Of a stretch of 64,000 nt of DNA, positions 1 to 8,650 are shown in pieces. The notes beneath the pieces are model-generated. The model was not told the origin of the DNA. It worked only from the letters and a program-made list of their open reading frames with translations, and searched no databases. Made by a program: the position numbers and the translations under genes. Positions within the stretch are counted from its first letter, which is position 1; every line of letters begins with the position of its first letter. The stretch lies in contig JBGAGY010000001.1 in the NCBI GenBank assembly GCA_044226485.1, forward strand, positions 372,001 to 436,000, read 5' to 3'. The stretch is from UBA6663 sp044226485 (lineage in GTDB: Bacteria > Chloroflexota > Anaerolineae > Anaerolineales > UBA6663).

Positions 1-889
1 AGGCTGGCGCGATGCCCAGCGCATTCAGGCTAGACTCGCCCAAGCACTGGTAGCCTAACGCGCGCATGAAGTCCTGGAGGCCGGCGTTGATCTGGGTTCC
101 GCGCGAATAGGCGCCGGTCGTGGTCTGAGAGGCCGTCATGGTCGGCGAGCGCTTCATCGCATCTTCCGACATCTGCACGGTGTAGACGATGACCCAGCGG
201 CAGGAGTTGGGGATGTAGCGATGCGTTTCGGTCTCCGACGCCACGGGGTCGTCGGTGAACTCGATCTGATGGCCGTCCGGATCGACCGAGTAAATGAGCT
301 TGCGAGTGTTCTCATTCAGTTCGACAAATCCGATGGTGGCCGCTCCGAGATGCCGTGCGGCAGTGCGGACCATGCGCGCAGCTTCCTCCGGCGTTCCTGT
401 CCACTTCGGCACGCCGCGCTCCTCCGGGGTCTTTGCCTTCTGGAACCCCAGAAAACTGTAACCCAGACTGTGAGCCGACTGCGCGTCCTTCAGGGCGTTG
501 TCCTTGAGGGTATAGCCGTCGACATTGTCCAGGATGCGCTGCTTGAGCTTGGCGTTGCCTTCATCCACAAGCGCTTTGGCCTGTTCCTCGCCCACATACC
601 CGGCAAAACCTGGGCCGCGCACTGAACCCCGCTCTTCCTCGGGCAGATAGCGCTCGTTATAGCGCTCCATCTTGGCCCAATCGATCTCGGTGGTGGGCGT
701 GTCAACGGTCTTGACCCACCAGGGCCGCTGCGGCCGGCCGGCCGGATCTCTATAGGGGGCTGAGGCCGCGCGGGCCGGCTGGACAGGTTGCAGCGCGGAT
801 ACTGCTACGGCCGCACCGGTGCCAATCCCAGCCATCTTGAAGAATTCGCGCCGGCTGAAGGCGCGCTTGGCTTTGCCTGTGTCGTTCAT
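1..889 (-). CDS. rdhA: Reductive dehalogenase catalytic subunit, 5' part (runs off the window)
   Basis: RdhA enzymes are corrinoid and iron-sulfur proteins that remove halogens from organohalides, usually on the outer face of the membrane as terminal reductases. The ATG at 889 follows a GGAGG site. Residues 12-18 read SRREFFK, a twin-arginine signal, followed by a hydrophobic stretch and an Ala-rich cleavage region. The mature start has the family motif WWVKTVDTPTTEIDW, then PKWTGTPEE and MVRTAARHLGAATIG, all matching the RdhA N-terminal domain. About 296 residues are visible. The two [4Fe-4S] cysteine motifs would lie left of the window and cannot be checked. No rdhB-like membrane anchor lies upstream. 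The nearest upstream genes on the same strand are a two-component pair. QueG-like proteins share the fold but lack this Tat leader and N-terminal domain. Confidence 0.87.
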   Translation of the reverse strand, partial: MNDTGKAKRAFSRREFFKMAGIGTGAAVAVSALQPVQPARAASAPYRDPAGRPQRPWWVKTVDTPTTEIDWAKMERYNERYLPEEERGSVRGPGFAGYVGEEQAKALVDEGNAKLKQRILDNVDGYTLKDNALKDAQSAHSLGYSFLGFQKAKTPEERGVPKWTGTPEEAARMVRTAARHLGAATIGFVELNENTRKLIYSVDPDGHQIEFTDDPVASETETHRYIPNSCRWVIVYTVQMSEDAMKRSPTMTASQTTTGAYSRGTQINAGLQDFMRALGYQCLGESSLNALGIAPA

Positions 890-1030
890 CGACTCCCTCC
901 TCGAATCCTGTTGTCAATAGTGTGACCTGAGGTCGATTCGACTCTATCAAGATCCCCTTTTGTCTCTGAGCGGAAAGGGCGGGACTTAAGTCGGGAGCAC
1001 CCTGATTCTGTGTCAGGAAATCCCGGACAG

Positions 1031-1705
1031 CTAACGTTCTATGCCAGCAGGACCCTGCTCGCCCAGAATCCCGGCGCGCAGGGCAAAGCGAATCAGATCC
1101 GCGCGGTGCTCAAGTCCCAGCTTCTCCATCGCACGTTGACGATACGTCTCAACGGTCTTGGAACTGAGGGCCAGCTTCTCGCCGATCTCGCGGCTGTTGA
1201 AGCCCCAGGCCGTCAACTGCAAGACGTCGCGCTCCCGCTCGGAGAGGGCCTGGAACTGCTGGATCTCACTCATATCGCCGCTGAACGACTCGATCAGCAC
1301 CGACGCGACTTTCGGGTGCAGGAATCGCTCACCACGACGCACCGTCTGGATCGCCTCGAGCAGACTGGTGTGGGCCGTCGACTTCGGCACGTAAGCCGCG
1401 CACCCGGCCGCGAGCGCCTGCAGCACGAACTCGCGCTGCGTGTGCATCGACAACACGACCACGCGCACCCCGGGTTGTTTCTCCTGGAGCTGTCGCAGGA
1501 CGTCCAGGCCGCTCATGTCCGGCAGGCTCAGATCCAGCACCACGAGGTCAGGTTGTTCGCGGGCGCAGAGGTCCAGGGCTTCGTCCCCAGAGCCGCACTC
1601 GCCGACGACGCGCATGCCGGGCTCGCCCTCGAGCAGCACGCGAATGCCGTCGCGGAGAATCTGGTGGTCATCCACCAGGACGATCTTCAGGGGCCGAGCG
1701 CTCAT
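1031..1705 (-). CDS. NarL/LuxR-family response regulator
   Basis: Response regulator of 224 aa. The receiver domain (about residues 5-120) has the acidic pair in VLVDDHQ and the phospho-acceptor Asp in VVLDLSLPDMSG. The conserved Lys follows at AAYVPKS. A LuxR-type helix-turn-helix (about 150-215) contains LSERERDVLQL and the recognition region NSREIGEKLALSSKTVETY. The ATG at 1705 overlaps the kinase stop codon (ATGA), so the two are translationally coupled. A longer frame-open version starting at 1942 would overlap the kinase deeply and is not needed. It probably acts on nearby promoters. The gene immediately downstream on the same strand is the reductive dehalogenase, about 140 bp away, making that promoter the most economical target (inference). 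Confidence 0.92.
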   Translation of the reverse strand: MSARPLKIVLVDDHQILRDGIRVLLEGEPGMRVVGECGSGDEALDLCAREQPDLVVLDLSLPDMSGLDVLRQLQEKQPGVRVVVLSMHTQREFVLQALAAGCAAYVPKSTAHTSLLEAIQTVRRGERFLHPKVASVLIESFSGDMSEIQQFQALSERERDVLQLTAWGFNSREIGEKLALSSKTVETYRQRAMEKLGLEHRADLIRFALRAGILGEQGPAGIER

Positions 1706-3303
1706 GTCCGCTGACTTTCTGTAATGGGAATGCGCACTTGAACTGATGTGCCCGCACCGGGCGCCGCCTCGACCGTGAGCGTTCCGCCCAGGAGCTCGAC
1801 CCGCTCCTGCATGCCGATCAGGCCCAGGTGTGGACGGTCCGCACGCTGAGCCACTGACGTCGGATCGAAGCCGCGCCCGTTGTCTTCGATGCGAAGCGCG
1901 ACCCCCAACGGAGTTTCGACAAGCTCGACTTCCACGCGCCACGCGTGCGCGTGCTTGAGGATGTTCGACAGGCCTTCTTGAGCGATGCGGTAGAGGGCGG
2001 TCTCGACGTCGCCCGGCAGGCTGCGCCGCACCTCCAACTGGGCTACGACCTCCAGCCCGGCCTGTCGCACGGTTTCTTTCAACAAATGATCCAGCGCGCG
2101 GGAGAGACCGAATTCCTCAAGCGTCGCTGGACGAAGCTGATAGGAAAGGTCGCGCACCTGCTCGATGCTGTCGGCGACAAGGCTCTGCAATTTGATCAGA
2201 TCCATCTGTTGCGGACCACTGGCCTGGCGCTCGAGCGCTTTGAGCCGAACCAGCAGCGTGGTCAGAGTTTGCCCAGCGCCGTCGTGGAGCTCGCGGGCCA
2301 GCCGCGAGCGCTCGGCTTCCTGCGTGCGAACCAGTGATTCGAGCAATGCGCGTCGCGCGGCTTCTTTTTCGACCAGGCGCGCGCGCAACCAGGCGTTGCT
2401 GACGATCTCGGCCGCCTGCGCGCCCGTAGCCGTCAGCAAGTCGAGGTCGGCCAGGCTTGGAGCATAGTCGCCCGGGCACCACAGGTTGACGACGCCCATC
2501 GCCTGGCCGCGGGCGATCATCGGGATGCTGAGGTGCGTGGCCGGTTCCGCGCCTCCCGAGTCCTGCAGGCGACGGCAGGCCGTCCGGACCATCGCGCGAT
2601 CCAGGCCGGTCCCAATCAGGTCGCTCTGGCACCTGCAGAGTTCCGCATCCACCTCTTGGGCGGTCAGGCGCTCAAGCATATCAGCGGGCAGGTTGCGTTG
2701 ATGTGCCAGATAGAACGCGCCCGTGTCGCTGTCGCGCAGGTAGATCCAACCACGATCAAGTCCGAGGTGCTCGAAGCCCTGCAGGATCGCGTCGAGCACT
2801 TCAGGCAACTCCTGTTCGCGCCCGGCCGCCATGGCTACGCGGTTCATCACCTCGAGGCGCTGGTTGGCCTCTCCCAAACTGCGCTGGGTTTCGACAAGGC
2901 GGTCGAGCATCGTGTTGACCGAGCCGGCCACCTTGCCGATGTCGTCGTCGGTGTACACACGGGCGCGCGCGTTGAGGCGGCCTGTGCTGACGTCCTCGGC
3001 TACCTGACGCAACTCGGCCAGCGGCCGCGTGAGCAGGAAGATCAACAGGTAGGCGAAGACGATGCTGCCCGCGGCCGAAAGCAACGTCACCAACAAAACG
3101 CTACGGCTGCCATTCGCCATCGCTGCCTGCACACGCTGATCCATGACGAAGTAGGACAGCCAGTCGGAAAGCCCCGTGGTAATCCAGTAATTGAGCGTCA
3201 AGCCCAGGATCAACACGGGCAGCATCACAATGCCAATGATCTTGTACTGCACCGGCACGGCAAGGATGGCATCCATCAAATGCGACAAAGAAGGAGAACG
3301 CAC
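1702..3303 (-). CDS. Membrane sensor histidine kinase, NarX/HisKA_3 type
   Basis: Sensor kinase of about 533 aa. Two transmembrane helices (about 20-42 and 70-93) flank a very short external loop. A HAMP linker follows, then a GAF-like sensory region (about 165-310) rich in Cys (ELCRCQSD), a HisKA_3 dimerisation helix with the phospho-acceptor in ARELHDGAGQTL (His about 340), and a HATPase domain with EDNGRGFD and HLGLIGMQERV. I chose GTG at 3303 because GGAG lies five bases upstream. TTG at 3330 and ATG at 3276 are also in frame. The small external loop suggests sensing in the membrane or by the cytoplasmic GAF domain. Its partner regulator overlaps the 3' end by 4 bp. Linkage to rdhA resembles two-component control of dehalogenase genes in Dehalococcoidia, but the signal is unknown. 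Confidence 0.9.
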   Translation of the reverse strand: MRSPSLSHLMDAILAVPVQYKIIGIVMLPVLILGLTLNYWITTGLSDWLSYFVMDQRVQAAMANGSRSVLLVTLLSAAGSIVFAYLLIFLLTRPLAELRQVAEDVSTGRLNARARVYTDDDIGKVAGSVNTMLDRLVETQRSLGEANQRLEVMNRVAMAAGREQELPEVLDAILQGFEHLGLDRGWIYLRDSDTGAFYLAHQRNLPADMLERLTAQEVDAELCRCQSDLIGTGLDRAMVRTACRRLQDSGGAEPATHLSIPMIARGQAMGVVNLWCPGDYAPSLADLDLLTATGAQAAEIVSNAWLRARLVEKEAARRALLESLVRTQEAERSRLARELHDGAGQTLTTLLVRLKALERQASGPQQMDLIKLQSLVADSIEQVRDLSYQLRPATLEEFGLSRALDHLLKETVRQAGLEVVAQLEVRRSLPGDVETALYRIAQEGLSNILKHAHAWRVEVELVETPLGVALRIEDNGRGFDPTSVAQRADRPHLGLIGMQERVELLGGTLTVEAAPGAGTSVQVRIPITESQRT

Positions 3304-3526
3304 GTCTGCTCCAGGCACGGCTGGCAACAAGAGCCATGCCGCGCGGGTCTGGCCCTAACTAGGATGCCCGCGATCAGACTTCGGGTTACACTGACGTTTC
3401 TCACCCGAACGGTGGACGATCATCCTGTCAGGGCGATATGTGGGCGCTCCCAATTGTCCAAAATCGGGCCCGTCGCGCGTCATAGGATTGTGAAAACGCT
3501 CAATCAGATAGAAAGAAGGATTCACC

Positions 3527-3880
3527 ATGCCCAAATACCTCTGCATCCGCCGCAGCCAGCCCGGTCAGCCTGACCCGCAAGCCGCGGGTGCGATGCCCTC
3601 CCCGGCTCAGATGGAGGAGATGTACGCACGCTTCAATGCCTGGCGGGAAACGTTCCAGGCGAACATCGTCGATCTGGGCGGCAAGTTGACCGAGGCCGCC
3701 CGCGTGGTCACGCCCGAGGGGGTCAGCGATGGCCCCTTCGTGGAGGTCAAGGAAGTGGTCGGCGGCTACATGATCCTCTCAGCCAATACCATTGATGAAG
3801 CCATCGAGGTGGCCCGCCAATGCCCGGGCGTGATCGCGCCTGGCGCCAGCCTTGAGATCCGGGAGTTCGCCACCCTTTGA
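3527..3880 (+). CDS. YCII/DGPF-domain protein
   Basis: Small soluble protein of 117 aa with the family signature DGPFVEVKEVVGGYMIL (about residues 65-82), which gives the DGPF name. The fold is a ferredoxin-like alpha-beta barrel related to YciI. The ATG follows an AAGGA site. The biochemical role of these proteins is not settled. They are very often encoded next to ECF sigma factors of group 42, as here. The stop overlaps the TTG start of the sigma factor gene by 3-4 bases, so the two form one transcription and translation unit. Confidence 0.9.
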   Translation: MPKYLCIRRSQPGQPDPQAAGAMPSPAQMEEMYARFNAWRETFQANIVDLGGKLTEAARVVTPEGVSDGPFVEVKEVVGGYMILSANTIDEAIEVARQCPGVIAPGASLEIREFATL

Positions 3881-5115
3881 CCGGCGCCCCGCTCGTCGAG
3901 CACTTCTTCCGCCATGAGTATGGCCGTCTGGTGGCCCTACTCGTGGGCCGGGTCGGCCTCGTCCATCTGGAAGCCGTCGAGGACGCCGTCCAATCGGCGC
4001 TCCTCGCGGCTCTCGAGACCTGGACGCGGACTGGCGAACCGGACAATCCCTCGGCCTGGCTTTATCGCGTCGCCTACAACCGCGTGATCGGCGAACTTCG
4101 GCAACAGACTCGACGGGATCAGATCCTTGGACAAAACGTTGACCTGGAGGTCGTCGCGGACGAGCCTGGCGATCTCTGGCTCGACGACATCCGCGACGAT
4201 CTCCTTCGTATGCTCTTCGTTTGTTGTGACGAAGCCATCCCGGTCGAGTCTCAGATCGTCCTTGCTCTCAAGATCCTTTGCGGCTTCGACGTCCGCGAGA
4301 TCGGGCAGCGGTTGTTTATCAGCGAGGCCAACGTCTACAAACGCTTCAGTCGGGGCCGGCGCCGGCTGCGTGAACAAGGAGATCTGCCGCTCGCAGTGGA
4401 TGGCGCGCAATACGCCCAGCGCGTTCCCTCCGTGCTGCAGGTCCTGTATCTCCTGTTCACAGAAGGCTATCTCTCAACCCATCAGGAGCAGGCGATTCGA
4501 CGCGAGCTGTGTGACGAGGCGCTGCGGCTTGGAACGCTGTTGGCCGAGCATCCCGTCGGCCGCACACCCGAGACGTATGCGTTGATGGCCCTGATGCACT
4601 TTCACAGGGCGAGGCTCTCAGCGCGCCAGGAAGCGTCTGGCGGATTGCTGCTTCTGGAAGAGCAGGACCGTTCGCTCTGGGAACCCGATCGCATCCAGGC
4701 CGGGATGACCTGGCTGGCCCGGTCCGCGCAGGGCGACCACTTCTCGCGCTACCATGCCGAGGCCGCGATCGCGGCCGAACACTGCCTGGCCGCCAGCTAT
4801 GCTGAGACGCGTTGGGATCGAATCGCGGAAGGCTATGCGCTCCTCGAGCGCCTGACTCCATCGGCGTTACATCGCCTCAATCGAGCGGTGGCTGTCGCCG
4901 AGTGGCGTGGGCCGGCCGCCGGTCTCGAGGTCCTGAAAGGTTTCGAACCCCCGGCATGGCTGGCGGGCAACTACATGTGGCTGGCCGTCTTGGCAGACTT
5001 GCACCGTCGAACCGGCGACGTTGCCACGGCGCAGCGCTTCAAAGCCGCCGCCTTGGAGTCCGCCCCGACGCCGGCCGTGCGCGATCTCCTCCGGCGCCGA
5101 CTCACGTCTTCGTGA
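3877..5115 (+). CDS. ECF42-type RNA polymerase sigma factor with C-terminal helical (TPR-like) extension
   Basis: Sigma factor of 412 aa. Sigma region 2 is at about residues 10-75 (FFRHEYGRLVALLVGRVG, WLYRVAYNRVIGELR). Region 4 is at about 110-170 (EIGQRLFISEANVYKRFSRG). A long C-terminal alpha-helical domain (DUF6596/TPR-like) follows, containing the typical DGAQYAQRVPSVLQVLYLLF and YAETRWDRIAEGYALLERL. This length and layout mark the ECF42 group, in which the C-terminal extension is needed for activity and no classical anti-sigma factor is present. The start is TTG at 3877, overlapping the stop of the DGPF gene. Targets usually include the linked DGPF genes (known for the family). Confidence 0.92.
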   Translation: MTGAPLVEHFFRHEYGRLVALLVGRVGLVHLEAVEDAVQSALLAALETWTRTGEPDNPSAWLYRVAYNRVIGELRQQTRRDQILGQNVDLEVVADEPGDLWLDDIRDDLLRMLFVCCDEAIPVESQIVLALKILCGFDVREIGQRLFISEANVYKRFSRGRRRLREQGDLPLAVDGAQYAQRVPSVLQVLYLLFTEGYLSTHQEQAIRRELCDEALRLGTLLAEHPVGRTPETYALMALMHFHRARLSARQEASGGLLLLEEQDRSLWEPDRIQAGMTWLARSAQGDHFSRYHAEAAIAAEHCLAASYAETRWDRIAEGYALLERLTPSALHRLNRAVAVAEWRGPAAGLEVLKGFEPPAWLAGNYMWLAVLADLHRRTGDVATAQRFKAAALESAPTPAVRDLLRRRLTSS

Positions 5116-5240
5116 GGCGCGAGCACGGGTGTAAAGGATCGATCTGTCGAACAGGCAAGCACAGGCAGGTGAGATGGAAGGCCGCCCTTGACAGCCAAGG
5201 CTCGCAAGTGGCATAAGCGAGATGCCACCGACAGGCAAAC

Positions 5241-5276
5241 AAAAAGGCCTGGATCTTTGACGAGATCCAGGCCTTT
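5241..5276 (-). terminator. Intrinsic terminator left of the island, probably the original tRNA terminator
   Basis: A perfect 14-bp stem (5243-5256 with 5263-5276, loop TTGACG) is followed, on the minus strand, by a run of T. It sits two bases beyond the truncated tRNA end at 5278. This is the arrangement expected if the hairpin once terminated the initiator tRNA transcript before the island was inserted. No gene now reads into it from the right except possibly the regulator at 5403-6113. Confidence 0.75.
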
Positions 5277-5277
5277 C

Positions 5278-5310
5278 AGTAGCGGGGGCAGGATTCGAAC
5301 CTACGACCTC
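5278..5310. repeat. Island attachment repeat, left copy (truncated tRNA-Met 3' end)
   Basis: This is identical over 33 bp to 28161-28193. It contains the T-arm, the 3' acceptor strand and the discriminator of the initiator tRNA but no 5' half, so it cannot make a tRNA. Beyond the exact repeat, 9 unmatched bases (5311-5319) are followed by another 9-base match (AGCCCGACG at 5320-5328 and 28203-28211) at the same spacing, corresponding to the 5' strand of the anticodon stem. Confidence 0.85.
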
Positions 5311-5402
5311 TGAGCGCACAGCCCGACGGTGCATGGTCCGCAGTGCACGCGTGTCGTATCTCAACAACCTTCACACGATTTGACAGGCTTTCGATATCCT
5401 TA

Positions 5403-6113
5403 TCATGCGGGTTGATCGGTGGAGAACCGATAACCGACACCCTCCTCAGTCACGAGCAGTTTTGGTTTCGCTGGATTTCTTTCTATCCTTTTTCTCAACT
5501 TTGATATATAGACGCGCAGAAAGTGAGACTTATCCTCGTAACCCGGCCCCCATACCTCGTGGAGAATCTGGTTGTGAGTCAGCACCTTGCCAGGATTGTT
5601 CACGAACAAGCGCAACAACGCGAATTCCGTGTCAGAGAGTCTGAGGCGTCTGCTGCCAAGCCAAACCTGCCTCATTTCGAGATGTATGCGAAGCCTGCCG
5701 AATTTTCTGATGTACTCATCGGTCGATTCCCGAATGAATTCCGCTAAGCTATTCACACCCGAAAGCAACTCGCTTGGGAAATTTCGGGTGCTTGCTAGGC
5801 AATTGGCGCCTGCCTCCGCGAGAGCACTTATGGACTTATCAGAGAACCAATTTCTACTCAATATGATCAATGGAACCCAAGTTATCTCGCGAAGTTGTCG
5901 AGTAAGTTCCAGATAATCGAACTCCGTCCATCCTTCTACCAGCACAATCAGATTCGGCCCAACCCGTGCCGCTTCGGCCAAACCCTGTTTGCTGTCCACC
6001 ACTTCGCAGACGCGGAATCCAAGATCATCGAAGGGGCTCCACCAATAACGCGTGTCGTCTTTGTATTCTCCAATGATGAGGACGCAAGAACCGTCAAACG
6101 GCATCGACTCCAT
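5403..6113 (-). CDS. OmpR/KdpE-type winged-helix regulator with a degenerate receiver domain
   Basis: A protein of about 236 aa. The C-terminal half is a clear OmpR/PhoB winged helix (LRLSDTEFALLRLFVNNPGKVL, then HEVWGPGYEDKSHFLRVYI and EGVGYRF). The N-terminal half has the length and hydrophobic pattern of a receiver, but the strand that should end in the phospho-acceptor Asp reads LIVLVEGW. No histidine kinase lies nearby. It therefore probably works without phosphorylation or through another input. ATG at 6113 is preferred; TTG at 6161 and ATG at 6104 (preceded by GGAG) are alternatives. It is the leftmost gene of the island and could control island genes, but nothing in the sequence names its targets. 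Confidence 0.8.
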   Translation of the reverse strand: MESMPFDGSCVLIIGEYKDDTRYWWSPFDDLGFRVCEVVDSKQGLAEAARVGPNLIVLVEGWTEFDYLELTRQLREITWVPLIILSRNWFSDKSISALAEAGANCLASTRNFPSELLSGVNSLAEFIRESTDEYIRKFGRLRIHLEMRQVWLGSRRLRLSDTEFALLRLFVNNPGKVLTHNQILHEVWGPGYEDKSHFLRVYISKLRKRIERNPAKPKLLVTEEGVGYRFSTDQPA

Positions 6114-6403
6114 AGGACTTTGGCTAGCTCCTCGGAGATCTCGGATTGGCGGAGTCTCCAATGGGCGCCTGGATGTTTGGCGCGGCGGAGCGGTGCCGTT
6201 GGGACGCGGAGACCATGCCTGCTAGTGTACCGCTGGCTTTGGGGTCAGGCGCCTAGTGGTGGCTTGCCCATATTGCACCTGACCACCTGTTATCGTGCCC
6301 TCTTCGTCAGTGCGGATTGCTGTATTGCCCTTCCATTGCAGGCAAGATCGACGCGAATCTGCCGGCGCCCTGCCCATGCGTCTGTCATTGTGTCTCCGCA
6401 AGA

Positions 6404-7129
6404 TCACTCTCCCCGCGGCACAAATGGCATATGGGGCAGTTTGCCCTTGCACCTCGGATAGTTCGTGCATCCCCAGAAGGGCTCATGCGACCGGCTGCGG
6501 TTCTTGAGCCGCATCGGTGAGCTGCACACCGGGCATTTGGGAGTCTGCGTACTTTCGTCAAAACCCGCCGTCTTGTCCGGGTTCTTGCGGCCGGATGCCT
6601 GGCGCAACCTTTCGTACAGCGGGCGATCGGCCAAACCTAGTTCGACGTCGTAAAACAACAATGCATTCAGGACGAATTCGATTTCGGGCACCTCAGTCGA
6701 ACTGTCATGGATTCGGAGCCCCGGTTCATGGATCATGACGTGGATCCGCCAACCAGAGAAGTCCCATGATTCGTGGGCATAGGGTGAGTCGACCACTTCA
6801 ACGATGAGATGCCCCTCCTCAGAATGCCTGGTTGACAAGGCTGGCACGACTCCGAAACGATTCAACACGGAACGCCAGATCAAGTCCGCAATCAAACGCC
6901 TCCCCGCTGAACTGGGTGTATCCCAACACAGTTGGGCCAGCCCGGTTCGCAGAACCTCATAAACGCCGGATTGCTCGGGCTCCAGAAGCCACTGCCGCAG
7001 CAATGCAATCGCAGCCTGTCGATAGTGGGGCTCACCCGTGCCAATATAGGCCCGGTTGGGAACACCGTCGGGTGTGGCTGCGTAGATACGATGGGCCCAT
7101 TGTCGCAAGTCGTTATAGGCGGACATCAT
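6404..7129 (-). CDS. Protein with C-terminal topoisomerase-type C4 zinc finger
   Basis: A protein of 241 aa. Residues from about 197 form a topoisomerase C4 zinc finger: CPVCSSPM, then WGCTNYPRCKG. This module binds single-stranded DNA at the end of type IA topoisomerases and in many mobile-element proteins. The first 190 residues match no domain that I recognise. They are mostly helical with an acidic and aromatic middle section. The start codon (ATG at 7129) overlaps the stop of the upstream recombinase (ATGA), so the two proteins are made from one message. The coupling suggests an accessory DNA-binding factor for that recombinase (inference). Confidence 0.7.
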   Translation of the reverse strand: MMSAYNDLRQWAHRIYAATPDGVPNRAYIGTGEPHYRQAAIALLRQWLLEPEQSGVYEVLRTGLAQLCWDTPSSAGRRLIADLIWRSVLNRFGVVPALSTRHSEEGHLIVEVVDSPYAHESWDFSGWRIHVMIHEPGLRIHDSSTEVPEIEFVLNALLFYDVELGLADRPLYERLRQASGRKNPDKTAGFDESTQTPKCPVCSSPMRLKNRSRSHEPFWGCTNYPRCKGKLPHMPFVPRGE

Positions 7130-8058
7130 TGCCCCCTATGCAGCCGGCCGCTGTCGATATAGCTCACCAGAACCGCGTGCCGCCTATGCCCAAGCGCCTC
7201 CGTCACCATCTGCAGCACATCCTTATGCGGAAGACGCAACTGATTGGCAGCGTAGTCGAAGAGCTCCGTGGCATAGAGCTTCCGGAAGGAGTGCGAGCCG
7301 CTGCCCTGATTGATCCCGAGTTTGCGGCCGAGCCGACTCACTTCACGTTTCACGGCGCCATCTAGAGACTGCCGATGCACAAACAGATGTCCATCCGCAT
7401 GCGAGAGCCCAAGGCTTCGAAACTCCAGGAGCTGATTTCGGTACGGTGGAAGGATCGGGCTGACCCGTTCTCGGCCGCCCTTCGTATGGATGCCACGGCC
7501 GTAGAGTTGGATTTGGGCGCCATCAGGGGTGATCAGCCGTGCCTCAAGATGCACTGCCTCAAGGACACGAAGGCCGCTGATCCGCTGAAGCAGCGCGACG
7601 GACCCGTACTGGGGATCCCGGCGCGCCAATACATCGATCAGTCGCTGCGCATCCTGTGCGGAGAAGGGATCTGCAACCAGGTCTGCGTGTCGCCCAGACC
7701 AATCGTCTCCGAGCAACGGCGGTTGTCCCTTGCGCCAGCCAACCACTACCCGAAGTCCAACGTCAAGTTTTCGGATGGCTGCAACATAACTTGAGACCGT
7801 GGCTGGTGATCGCCCCAAAGAGCAAAGGTGCTCAACGAACGCTCTGGCCATGGCCGGAGTCAATTCACAAAGCCATCGGATGCCGAACATTCCTGCGCAC
7901 CAAAGTACAAACCGGATGGAGTTGGCGATGTAATCATGCATGGTGTCGCCGTCATAGACGCGCCTCGCCCGCTGTTCGGGCGAGTCATCATGACGCGACT
8001 GCCCAAATGCTCCCATGCGCCGAAAAACGTGATTGATCTGACCTGCCCATGAACTCAT
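7126..8058 (-). CDS. Tyrosine recombinase/integrase
   Basis: A protein of about 310 aa. The catalytic set is present: first Arg in RISGLRVLEA, Lys in HTKGGRERV, His and Arg in HSFRKLYATEL, and His with the nucleophilic Tyr in LGHRRHAVLVSYI. The N-terminal part is helical as in the core-binding domain. ATG at 8058 has AAAGG about 10 bases upstream; a GTG at 8085 is also in frame. It overlaps the zinc-finger gene at 6404-7129 by 4 bp. It lies far from both island ends, so it may belong to a second element inside the island or invert or excise an internal segment. Confidence 0.88.
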   Translation of the reverse strand: MSSWAGQINHVFRRMGAFGQSRHDDSPEQRARRVYDGDTMHDYIANSIRFVLWCAGMFGIRWLCELTPAMARAFVEHLCSLGRSPATVSSYVAAIRKLDVGLRVVVGWRKGQPPLLGDDWSGRHADLVADPFSAQDAQRLIDVLARRDPQYGSVALLQRISGLRVLEAVHLEARLITPDGAQIQLYGRGIHTKGGRERVSPILPPYRNQLLEFRSLGLSHADGHLFVHRQSLDGAVKREVSRLGRKLGINQGSGSHSFRKLYATELFDYAANQLRLPHKDVLQMVTEALGHRRHAVLVSYIDSGRLHRGQ

Positions 8059-8650
8059 AACATCAACCTTTCTGTCTCGAGACACACACCGTCGCCGGCC
8101 AAACAGCCTCGCAAGCCATTTGTCCCGTTTAGGTCTGTGTCAAGGTTTTGCGTTTCGATCGCCCGGTAAGCTGCCCGAAGGCAGGCCAGACAGATGCCTG
8201 GTAGTGCACCGGATCGGGCTCGAGCGCTCTTGGCAGGTTGGTGCAACACCTGCGGCTCGTAAGGAGGTATGGACTGCTACCCCTGCAGACTGGAGCGCCT
8301 CTGTGGTTCCAGTTCCACCGCGCCTGTGAACGTCCTAGCGCACGGGCAATAAAGGGGGACCCATCGGCCCAGACAACGCCGGATTGCGGCCGGCAATTGG
8401 TGGGATGCTCCTGAATGACACAGTCGCATCCACGATAAAGGGGAGCTTGGCGGCTAACTCTGAAATGATCAGCGTCTCAATGACAGCTCAACCGTTTCCA
8501 GGGTCGGTGCCCAGAGGGGACTCTATCCGACCGCAACCGGAATCAAGTGGTACGAACCGTGTCGCATCACAAGAAATCGCCTCTCACCAGGCTCATGTCG
8601 AATGACGCGATTACCGTAACGCGACAATTCAAAGCGGAGCGAACATCGAA

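Noticed and set aside
1031..1942. Longer version of the response regulator starting at 1942
   Set aside because: The extra residues overlap the kinase gene and are low-complexity; the ATG at 1705 has the expected ATGA coupling.
5278..5328. A second tRNA gene
   Set aside because: Only the 3' half is present; there is no 5' acceptor strand, D-arm or anticodon.
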